Shown one piece after another: positions 23,406 through 34,000 of a DNA stretch of 64,000 bases. The DNA is taken from contig NC_033641.1 in assembly GCF_001540865.1 (NCBI RefSeq), positions 7,824,273-7,888,272 on the forward strand, written 5' to 3'. Under the pieces are notes generated by a model. The model was not told where the DNA came from and made no database searches. It saw only the letters and a list, made by a program, of their open reading frames with translations. Source of the DNA: Ananas comosus (lineage: Eukaryota; Streptophyta; Magnoliopsida; Poales; Bromeliaceae). Made by a program: the position numbers and the translations under genes. The stretch's first letter is position 1. Every line of letters starts with the position of its first letter.

Positions 23406-25342
23406 GGGTCGAGCTGGTGACGGCTAGGGTTAGCTGGTTAGCTAGGGTGGACTAGGGTTAGGGTTTCATGTGGGAACCCTAATACCTAAATATATACATA
23501 AGGTGTATATTTGCAGAAATGCCCTTTAAAGCTGTATACTTTCAACCCAGTCCCTGCCAGAGCATGTATTTTGCACACAAGCACCTCGACGTTCGAAATC
23601 ACACAAAACAATACATAAAATATTAGGCTTTTCGCAGATTTTTCGTTTTGCTAATTCGACCCTTCAGCAAACTTTTCGTGATTTCCAAAGATCCGTCTTT
23701 CAGATTTCCGATTGGATAGCACCAGCGTTCAGCACGACTGGGGCATCGAATCTACGATTTTGTTTCATCTGATTTGGTCGCCGATTCGCAAGGAAACTCA
23801 TCCTCTTTCCAAAAGGCAAAACTACGCACAAATACATAGAATACATGTATCTACAGTTTTCTCGAAAGCCGTGCGTCAGATCTGAAATCCGTCAGTGCCA
23901 ATGGTTATAGAATAGTTCGAACATTAAACCAAGCTATTGGATCTCTATGAACGGAGTCCGATACGCGCTAGAAGCCATCTCTACTCATTGGCCTCTCCGG
24001 AAACCTGGGTTACTATTCACTTTAAGTGAAAAGTAAAGATCGCGTAAAATCTCTATTCTAACTCGTTTTCTCCCGAAACTTGACGAGTGTTTATGTAGTT
24101 AAATTACACACAAAAATATCGTCAACAAAGGGTTTATCTGCACTGCAAAAATCTCAGTCCTCACATTATCCCCCTCTTAAAGGAAGTTTCGTCCCCGAAA
24201 CTTGACCACGTACCCACCGTAATCGAATTTGGATATCACTCCACCACTGCGGTATCACTTGTGAGTACTAGTCAGTCACATTTTCTTGAATCTGGATAGA
24301 TCAACCTCTGAAGAAGGGAAGAATAGAACTGCGGTTCCACTTGGACAAGACGGGAAAAATATACTAGCTTATATCTATGGATCAAACCCAACAGGATTAA
24401 CACCATCCAATAACCTGCGGACAAAATAGTTCCGCAACTAGGGTTATCCGATCCCATAAATGCCAAATCTGAGATAATAACTTACCATTCAGAAACTCTA
24501 TGTCCACCCAATCTTGGTCCGTGTAGTAGTAATTGACTCAACTACGTCGAAAGATCACGGGACTACACCACAAGTCTGGAGTACATTTTTATAAGCCGAA
24601 ATGACACACTTCGACTAGCCAACAACGTCAACCTATTCACCACGAGCGAATACGTATCGTTGTCCCAAAACTCGAGTCAAAGACATTCACCTTGGAGACC
24701 ATAGTCTCCCACCGGTCAGATATACAAAGAGCCGAAGTCAACCCTTAGTATCGAAAACCTACCTACGGTATTCGACACTCCTAGGTTCAAGACCTTACTT
24801 TCTACCTGGCCAAAAGGTCCAAGGCTGACATTACCAATTGAGCTCGACAGTTTTGTCTTCTCAATAACTTAATCTGGCACCATCAGACCAACATATGTTC
24901 CTTGTAAGTCCATCCCTTGGTGCACAGGATTGCTAATCGCAATATGCGATAATAACCATCGGTGATGCCCAACACCTGTCTCCACGAGACCTTGTTGCTG
25001 CCGTCCTAGAGGTCGATGTTCCCAGCACCACCAAACACCTGTCTCGTTGAGACCCAAGCGTACCTGTCACCAAATAACTGGACAAGCATGTCGTTCCAAG
25101 GTTTGCACGATAAGCCGAGTCGCAAACTTTATATACTATCACATACCGCGACAATCAAAGCCGCTTATCAACCAAGATACCGAACCTCCCGGCAAAAGCC
25201 AAGACTATCAACCAACGCAAACCTTTTAGTTGTGAAAGGCACAACTAAAGAGCTATATATACGGCGGGTCTATTGGCGTGCCCGGGGAAACGTGGAAATC
25301 CAAGGTGAGAGAGAGAGGGAGAGAGAGAGAGAGAGAGAGAGA

Positions 25343-25875
25343 GGGTTGGTATGCTTCTGGAAGCACGGAACACTCCGTGCTTCTATGTCGTTTTCGATAT
25401 TGGGACTTTCGAATTGACGATCGGCTCCATTAGACTTGATCTAGAGTATTTGAAGTACATAGAAAATAAATTTTGTGATTTTTCGATATCATTTGCCTAA
25501 TGATCGAAGGGGCTCAAAATCAATAATTTTAGTTGCCATGGTGAGCCGTTTGTAAGTTTAACGATGTAGAAATATTCAAATCACATGAAATTTTGATAGA
25601 ACATTTTTTATATTATATAAAACAAGATCAGCATCTTTGATTTAAAATTTTAATGTCATATCATCACATTTGTAAGATTTATATTTTCAGCCGTTGATTT
25701 TGAGCCCATTCAATCACTAGGCAAATGATATTGAAAAATCGCAAAATTTATTTTCTAGGTACTTCAAATACTCAAGTTTAGCAGAGCCGATCATCGATTT
25801 GAAGGTTCCAACATCAAAAACGACTTGGAAGTATGGAGAGTTTCGTACTTCCAAAAGCATACTAGCCTTACTATA
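25343..25875. mobile_element. Family B element, copy 6
   Basis: The left end has TATGCTTCTGGAAGCACGGA and the right end the inverse AGTTTCGTACTTCCAAAAGC. The arms have AGACTTGATCTAGAGTATTT and GATTTTTCGATATCATTTGC on the left, and the inverses AAATGATATTGAAAAATCGC and ACTCAAGTTTAGCAGAGCCG on the right. A GA repeat precedes it and a CT plus AT repeat follows. Confidence 0.75.
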
Positions 25876-25909
25876 TGTCTCTCTCTCTATATATAAGAGT
25901 TGATAAGAA

Positions 25910-27262
25910 ATAGATAAAAACTTATAGAACTTACCTGAAGTATGGACTATTTTGAATTTGTTCTCTGATTGTTCAAAATTTCGATCTTACTATAAGGTTT
26001 TAATTTATTTGAGTTGACCAGTTAATGGCATTTTGACTTTGAATTTTGAATCTATCATTTATTTTAATATATTTAGTTAGTATATTTTATACAATTCTTG
26101 TAACTATAAATTTATTAAAATAAGTAATTTGTTTAAATTTTAAGTTAAAGTGCTTTCAACTGATTTAAATCAAATAAATTAAGTGCAACTGATTACTTGA
26201 AGTATGGACTATTTTGAATTTGTTTCTTCTTTTTTTGCACTATTTTTCTTCTTATTATATTGTTTGAGAGATATTTTACACTGTTTCTCCTTTTGTTGCA
26301 CCCTTTAAGAGGAGAAACAGTGAAACAAGAGGAGAAACACTGTAAGTATTTCTTAAAGGATACATTTTACATCTCAAATAGTGCAAGAAGAGAAAAAACA
26401 TTGTAAATATCTCTCAAAAAGTGTAACTTTCATTTAAAGAGTATAACTTTTATCTTAAATGATGTAGTTTACATATCAAAGAGTGCAATAAGAGAAAAAA
26501 TAGTGTAAATATTTCTCTAAGAGTGCAATTTTTGTTTAAAGAGTGTACCTTTTATCTTAAAATGTGCAGTTTATATCTTAAGTAGTGCAACTTATATTCA
26601 TAATAGTGAAACTTTCTTTTAAAACAATGCAATTTTATTTTAACGGTGCAATTTCATCTTCATCTTCATTTTTTTATAATTTTCGGTCTTTATTTTTTTC
26701 TTCTTCTTTTTTCTATAATTTTTTTTTGGTCATCCCTCTTTGCCAACGGCCACGGCGCCGGCGACGACGCCCCTAAGGACCCCCGCTCCGAGGCTACGGC
26801 GCCGTAGCGACCTTCACGGCATCAGCATCGGCGAAGTTGCGTCGTTGTCGGAGGCGGCGGAGGAGGAGGGAGAGGGAGAGGACGAGAATGGTGGGGAAGG
26901 ACGAGAGAGGGCGAGAGAGATGTCGTTGTCGGAGACAGTGCAGGAGGGTCGAAGCGGGAAAAAAAAAAGAGTCGTGGAAGGTGGGGTGCGCGAGCGAGGG
27001 CGAGGGCGAGGGCGAGGGCATGAGGGTGAGAGGTGAGGCGGGCTGTTTCCGCCTCCGCCTCTGCCTCCGTTGCCTTCTTCGGCGAGAGAAAAAAAAAATG
27101 AACTAGAAAAAAAAAAGGAGAGAGAAAGATGAGAGAGAAAAAATAATAAGGGTATTTTAATCAGTTTGCTGAAAATTCGGTGCGAATTTGTAAAGTCGAA
27201 AAAGATGACCAATTTTTGCAAAAACTCAAAATTTGTTAATTTTTTACGCAAATTGGCCTATT
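25910..27262. repeat. Irregular repeat array with GC-rich passenger; second member of the 6769-11497 family
   Basis: From about 26220 to 26660 there are many degenerate units of roughly 25-35 bp built on AGTGTAACTT, TTTAAAGAGTG and TATCTTAAA, like the inner arms at 10120-10260 and 10490-10690. A GC-rich passenger follows (26735-27090), then AAAATTCGGTGCGAATTTG and CAAAATTTGTTAATTTTTTA with CGCAAATTGGCC at 27262. That terminus matches the right end of the foldback element at 11497. The opposite terminus was not found. Confidence 0.6.
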
Positions 27263-27849
27263 ATTATTGAAGATGATAACTCTATGGAGGCATATTCGGG
27301 TATTTTCGTATATGCAAGCAAGGCATATTCATTCATGGTTTTTCTTATCCGTACCCATTAACTTCCCAAAATAGCCACATATTAAATAAAGAAAAAAATG
27401 CACGTGAGGCTTGTATGGTAATTACCTGTACTATCTAAGATTTGCCATTAGTCCTTTGTTTTTTTTCTTCTAATTATGTTCTACCTCAAAAGTGTTTTAA
27501 AAAGAACATTTTGAGGACCCTTTCGCAATATCAAAATAGTACAGGGACCATGCACACATTTCCCCGAACACACGACTATATATATATATATATATATTAA
27601 TTTGGTGAGTTATTTTGGTGTGCTTTTCTTTTTATTTTATTTATTTAATTATTCTATTTCGTTCCCGACCCTCAAACAACCTTTTCTCCCTCCACCTTTC
27701 TCGTCCCCGCCCCGCCTCCGATCCCTTCCCAACAAATATTAACAATAAATCAAAAAAGAAAAAAAAAAGAAGAAAAAAACGAGGAGGAGGATACGTTTAA
27801 TCGAGCTCTACAATCGAACCCTAGAATTTTAGGGTTTCTTTTGCGGAGA
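27263..27849 (+). promoter_or_regulatory. Upstream region of the DUF212 gene
   Basis: This is AT-rich sequence between the repeat end and the ATG. A (TA)n run at about 27577-27597 lies some 255 bp upstream of the start, and a pyrimidine-rich leader with AAAAAGAAAAAAAAAGAAG follows. The core promoter is probably here, but I cannot point to a single TATA box because the TA run hides it. Confidence 0.4.
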
Positions 27850-27987
27850 ATGGGCGACGCAAGGGCTTACTCCTCCTCCTCCTCCTCCTCCTCCTCCTCC
27901 TCCTCTCTCTTCTACAATTACCCACTCATCTCCGCCGTCGTCGCCTTCGCCCTCGCCCAAGCCATCAAGTTCTTCACCACCTGGTAC

Positions 27988-28045
<58 letters not shown>

Positions 28046-31000
28046 ATAGCTCCTATTTGTTGGATTTGTTAGGGTTTTTTTTTTTTTGTTGTTGTAAATT
28101 TGATGTTTTAATGATGGGATTGGGAGGTGGTGGCTTTTGATCTTAGGTGGGGTGATTGGGAAGTGAGGTGTTGATGTTGAGTTTGGGTAATTTAGGTTGG
28201 GGAGTTGTTGTTGGGGCTTAAATGGTGTTTATTAAGAGTTTAATTATCACGGTTTGATTATTAAGAAAAAACTGTGTTAAAGAAGAGAACATGGAGGTGA
28301 TGATATCTAGTGATGTTATTATGTTTCTCGATGGCCGGATTAGGTCGATAGCTTAAGGAGCAAACTAATGTTTGTTAAGTTTGATATTGTGAGACCCCAA
28401 GTAGTCCTGTATATATATGAGATATAATAGAGCTAAAACTCTTAATTCAACTATAGCATTTTGGGTGGTGGCTAGCCTCAAGAGGTTAAGAGAGTTAAGC
28501 GTGCTAGGTCTGAAATAGTCCTAGAATGGGTGACCCCTGGAAAGTGGGGCGTCACCGTTGGTATCAGAGCTAATTACGAGTCAAAAGTGTGATATGAGTC
28601 TCGGTTGAGCTAGGTTATAGCGGGGAGAATGAGGCTCTCATGCTGATGATTGTTGTGGGTAAAGAGTGGCTCCCCCATAAGGTCGGTTAAGGCTAGCGGG
28701 ACAAGTCTCATATCGCCTGGTTCTTGTGAGTCTGAGCCAGACGAGGACATCAGAGCTTAAAGGGGGAGAGAATGTGAGACCCCAAGTAGTCCTATATATG
28801 AAATGTAATAGAGCTAAAACTTTTAATCCGGCTATAGCATTTTTGGCTGTGGCTAGGCTTAAGAGGTTAAGAGAGTTAAGCGTGTTAGGGCTAGAATAGT
28901 CTTTAGGATAAGTGACTCTTTGGGAAGTGGAGCGTCACAGATATAGTTGGAAAAAAATTGTTCAATTGTTTCTATTTAACTGTTTAATATGGTAGCAACA
29001 CTTCAGTAAACTAGAGATGTAACTAAGAATGAGTTGTAAGTTCTGGTTTGGTTATGTTCTGCAAATATGGATTCTCTGAATTTGTTGCTGTCTCCGTGTC
29101 TATTTTGTGTAGGACATGTTACCTGCACTGACATTTTGTGGACCAGCAGCTATCATTTTCCATTTAAAAATAAGTGAAAACTTTAGATTTAGCATGGACT
29201 TGGGCATCTCAATGGTAATTTGAGACAAGACAGATGATATTCTTGATTCCGTCTGAATTTTTCTTGATGTTAGAAATTTGTATCCTGTTAAAGTTAATGT
29301 GTCTTGATCTTTAGTGATAGACTAAGAAGGATGATGTTGAAATCAAAATGAGTAAAAGAAGGGAAAAGCTATATTAAAAAAGAGAAGAAGATGGTTGATA
29401 TTGGAGCAGAGGAACAGAAGTTTGATCTAGGATGGGATAGGGTCTGACATCTCCATGGTTTAGGGTTGATGTAGGTGCAAAGAAGTGAGTGTTCATAAAA
29501 TAAGGCTCTTAAGGAGACTTGAGGATATGCGCTGCATTGTCAATCAAAATTTCCACTTTTCGTAAGCGACACCATTTGTACAGAGTAAAGAATCCTCTTA
29601 TTGAGATCAGTGTAAATCCATTGGAAAAAAGTATTAAGTGTATAAGACATTTGTTTGACCTGTCACAAGATCATGAACTTTTTCCTGCGATGTGTATAAG
29701 TCGCATTTCCATCTCTTAGTCATCAAAACTTGATATGCATTTGGTACATGTAGCATCACATGGAAGATTAGCTTGTCCTTGATGCAAATCTTGCCATCTT
29801 TACCTGAAAGAGCTTATTTTGAGTGTTTTCCTTTTCTTGTCCAAGCAGTGTAATTCTAACTTGAACTGTTTTCCTTTTCTTGTCCAAGGAGTGTAATTCT
29901 AACTTGAATTCTATAGGAAGTTAAGACCTACCCAAACATGTCGAATTTTATGTTTGTAACACTTCTTTTTATCCCTTTGTTGTTTTTTTCTATCAAAATT
30001 ATGCAAATGCCTGTTTTTCACTTGAAATATTGTGATTATTAGATCTTTGTTTTTGGTTTGATTTACAGGTACAAGGAGAAACGTTGGGATGTTAAGCAAT
30101 TTGTTGCATCTGGTGGAATGCCATCATCCCACTCAGCGACTGTTACAGCACTTGCAATAGCTATTGGTATCCAAGATGGCTTTGGTGGCCCCCTTTTTGC
30201 TATTTCAATGATACTAGCATCTGTCGTAAGCATGCTATTTTCTCTTTGTTTTTGTAGAAATGTGATCAAGCTTATCTATTCATTTTTGTTTTCGTGTTCT
30301 TCGATCTTTCTATCCACCTGTTGTCCTTTTGTTGCTATTGCAGATTCTATGACCCATATATTTCCTGATGATTATTTGTTATTTACATGAACATTGCTTG
30401 TAGGTAATGCATGATGCTTTTGGAATTCGACTACATGCTGGAAAGCAAGCAGAGGTTTGTAATAAAAATCATGGCCTTTAAAAGTCTCCCTTCTACTTTA
30501 TGGAATAATTGTGTTCTATTATCTTTTTTGTTACTATTTAGAGGCTGGATTTTGTAGTTAGATATCTGCTAACGCGAACACAGTTGTTAGAGAGGTCCGC
30601 TAGTATCATATATTTCAACAGTTCTAGCTTATTTATAGTACTGTTACCACTCATAGAACAAAATAAATAGGAATGATTTATTTATGTTTAGGCTAAGAAG
30701 CCTTTAATGTCTTTTCAGTAGTTTCATGAATAGAATCCAGTTTAATCTTTATAATATGTCAAATCATTGGTCCTTGCTTTACCTTTGGAGATGTGTATTA
30801 TTCTTGACTTTTTGACATTATTTCATTGAATAGCTAGAGGAAACTATATCTCATTCACATTGTCCTTGCTTGTTTGGTTTGTGTAATATAGCATTACTGG
30901 TTATTTCAACATAATTAGGTATATTAGATTTCTGAATGATAGTAAAAATATTGTTTTATTATTGCGTTTGGTTTGTGCGGTAATGTAATATTGGATTCCT

Positions 31001-34000
31001 GCGTATGTATGGTTACTATGTTTGTTCGTTTTATAAATCTCAGTAATGTGACACCTCCTAGGAATTGGAATAGTCTTATATATAAGGTATAGCAGGACTA
31101 ACCTGTTAACCGGGCTATAGTATTTTGGGCGATGGTTAGGCCCAAGAGATCAAGAGGGTTAAGCGTGCTAAGGTTAGAGTACTTCTATGATGGGTGACTC
31201 TCTGGAAAGCAGGGCATGACAGTTGTTATCAGAACCAATCACCAGCCACAAGTGTGAGATGAGTCTCGGCTGAGCTAGAATCATATACAGTGGGCAGAGT
31301 GCGGCTTCCCGGTTGACGATCATTATGGATGGAGCATGACTCCTCACAAGGTCGGCTAAGGTGATGCAAATCGAGAGGTTGCCAAAATTGAATTTCCAAG
31401 TTTGCTTTTGTTTAAAGGTATTTCTTGAAATAAACTAGGTTCAATTTATCGATTCCGACGAACTTTACTATAATTAAAGTAAGGAAGCAAAAATTTTAGC
31501 AAGACAAAAATTAAAATCAAATTGAAGCAATACTAAGATGATGATAAACTTTCAATATATGAAATAATAACAACAAAGTGAAAATATATATAATAGTTTC
31601 AAAAGGTAAATTCGGCTTTATTGGACTTAAAGTTTTTAGATTTGGTTGTTTGGCAAATATGGTTGGTAATAGCGGAGGGCTTGATTGAAAGGAATAATAG
31701 AATATTAGGAGACGAGAGATACAAAGAGTGCACAGTTTACACGATTGCGCGGGATCCATGATCGACGAGGAGGGCAGTACACCACCAGTAGAACTTCAGT
31801 AACGGGGAAGAAAAAGATGAGGTAGGGACTCGGAAGAAGAGGAGGGGTAGAAGTAGAAGCCGATCTTGTCACGAAGAAGAAGCGACAAAGATCAAGTTGA
31901 GGAAGAAGATGATCTCGGTGCGAGGAAGAAGCGTCGATGATCTTACCGGGAAGTAGAGCACCAAGGATAAAGAGCAAGAGTAGAAATTTCTATTCATTAA
32001 AAATGTCCCTTAACGCTTCAAGAACCATGTATTTATAGTGTTGAAACTCTTCTTATAATAAATTATTGTCCTTTCGTTTTCAACACAACACGGTCACCCA
32101 AGGGTCATGCATAGAAGACGAAGCAATTTTGGGAATTCCAACTGTCTTTTGGGGGAATTCCAAAGGTCTTTTGGGATTGTTTCTTTGTTTATTGGAGAAA
32201 AGGGTTTGGGTTGGCCAAATCAACTAAAACTAAATGATTTAAGTCCGAATTAAACACGAACTTACAAAATAAAAGAAAATGGGAAAACTTCAAATATCAC
32301 CCCTGTGGTTTCGCACTTTTTTACTTTAGTACCTTGTGGTTTAAACTGTATTAATTTAGTACCCTGTGGTTTTGCACTTTCTCACTTTAGTACCCTATGG
32401 TTTATAGTGCATCGATTTAGTACTCTATGGTTTCATTTTTCTCTTTTCGTCGGCTCCTCTGTTAATATTTCGTTAAATTATATACAAAAAACTTCAGATA
32501 CCTTACCTAGGTTTATCGAATATTTACTTTAGTACCCTTTAGTTTTAACTTTGTCACTGATTTTTTTTTTCCTCCGTTAATATATACAAAAACTTCAAAT
32601 ACCCTACCTAGGTTTATCGAATATTCATTTTAGTACCCTTTAGTTTTAACTATGTCACTGATTTAACGAAAAAAATTAGTGAAATAGATAATAAAAAGAG
32701 AAAAATGAAACCACAGGGTACTAACTTGATACACTTTAAACCACAGGGTACTAAAGTGAGAAAGTGCGAAACCACAGGGGCTAACTTGATACACTTTAAA
32801 CCACATGGTACTAAAGTGAGAAAGTATGAAATCACGGGGGGGTATTTGAAGTTTACCCAAAGAAAATTATATTCGAAAATAAAATGAGGTTTGTTTGCTC
32901 CATCATAAGGCTTATGAGTCTTATATTGCCTAATGCTTGTGAGTGTGCTTGAGCCTAATGAGGATGTCATAGTTTAAAGTGGGAGAGAATGTGACATCCC
33001 TGGAATTTGGAATAGTCCTATTTATAAGGTATAGTAAGACTAAACCTCTTAACCCGGCTATAGTATTTTTGGCGGTGGTTAGGCTCAAGAAGTTAAGAGG
33101 GTTAAGTGTGCTAAGGTTAGAGTAGTTTTAGGAATGGTGACTCTTTGAGAAGCTAGCATGATAAGTAATCCTGATAGTAAACTGTACACTATTTCAAAAT
33201 TACTCTTGCAGTCATATTTAGCCTTGCATTTTAATAAACTATACGCCAATATATTTTGCATTTGATTTGATTGTATTAATAAGCAGTAAAAGAAATAAAT
33301 AAAAAGACCATACATTAAAAAAAGATCATAGAGCCCAATTGGTTTCAACCTATACAAGAATAATAAAAAAAAGACCGTCTCACATAATCATACAACCATA
33401 TGAGAAATAATAAATTTCAAACTGAAAACTCATTCATAAGCAGTATCAACTAACTGAACATCACATAAAGCCATATTAATAAAATAATACCCAACACATA
33501 TTTCACATGCCTAATAGTAAAAATACCATACATATTTCATAATTAACAAAACATAATATGTCATGTACTAAAATACTACAAGTTTCAAAGTTAATAAAGC
33601 ATCATATAGAATCAACATATCATGGAGTTCTAACTTACCTCACATCATGATACCCTCCAAAAGTGAAAGCTCAAACAGTCACGTAAGTAAATATTATAAA
33701 AGCCTAAGCTTATTGAAATAAAAAAAAAGCTAAAAAGTCTAAGCCTAACTAGTCCATAGTCAAATAATACAACCTCTGTAACCACGTGCCCATAAGATAA
33801 GGAAAATATATATTCCTTCCTGTAACGCTCGTGCATTGTGTAAAATTTGTTTAGTTTGGTTGGATCAACCGATAGGATTTTAGTGGCATCCATTACTTGC
33901 CTGTTCTCAAGTTCCCTGAGCTTCAGTATCTCTTTGAACAACTTCTTGTTTGCATTGTTTGCCATGAATTGAAAGCAATTCACAAGCCGGTTTTAGTGCT

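Larger units (their letters stand above)
19966..25290 (-). mobile_element. Degenerate LTR retrotransposon, probably Ty3/gypsy, minus strand
   Basis: On the minus strand a stretch ending in CAAGTTTCGGGGACGAAACT, then TTTAAGAGGGGGATAA, then TGTGAGG matches the usual end of a gypsy polyprotein, a polypurine tract and the start of a 3' LTR. The LTR would then run from 24165 down. A TGTAGTG at 19966 next to the (GA)n tract is a possible other edge, giving an unusually long LTR of about 4.2 kb. On the minus strand TATATATTTAGG near 23495 followed by a GC-rich leader (23400-22440) looks like its promoter and leader. The internal part (24175-25290) has no open frame. Confidence 0.5.
31047..33163 (+). 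mobile_element. Cassandra TRIM retrotransposon, copy 2, opened by a nested insertion
   Basis: The LTRs are 31047-31221 and 32990-33163, starting TGTGACA and ending GCATGACA or GCATGATA. The target duplication AGTAA is exact (31042-31046 and 33164-33168). The 5S-like promoter words GGTTAAGCGTGCTAAGG and ATGGGTGACTCTCTGGAAAG are present in the left LTR. The primer site is decayed (TTGTTATCAGAACC). The polypurine stretch AAAGTGGGAGAGAA precedes the right LTR. Without the insertion at 31362-32905 (and one copy of its 5-bp duplication) the element would be about 570 bp, like copy 1. It lies in intron 3 of the DUF212 gene. Confidence 0.9.

Noticed and set aside
28493..28545. A genuine 5S rRNA gene
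   Set aside because: Only the promoter part is similar; it sits within a 169-bp LTR with TG ends and target duplication, as expected for Cassandra.
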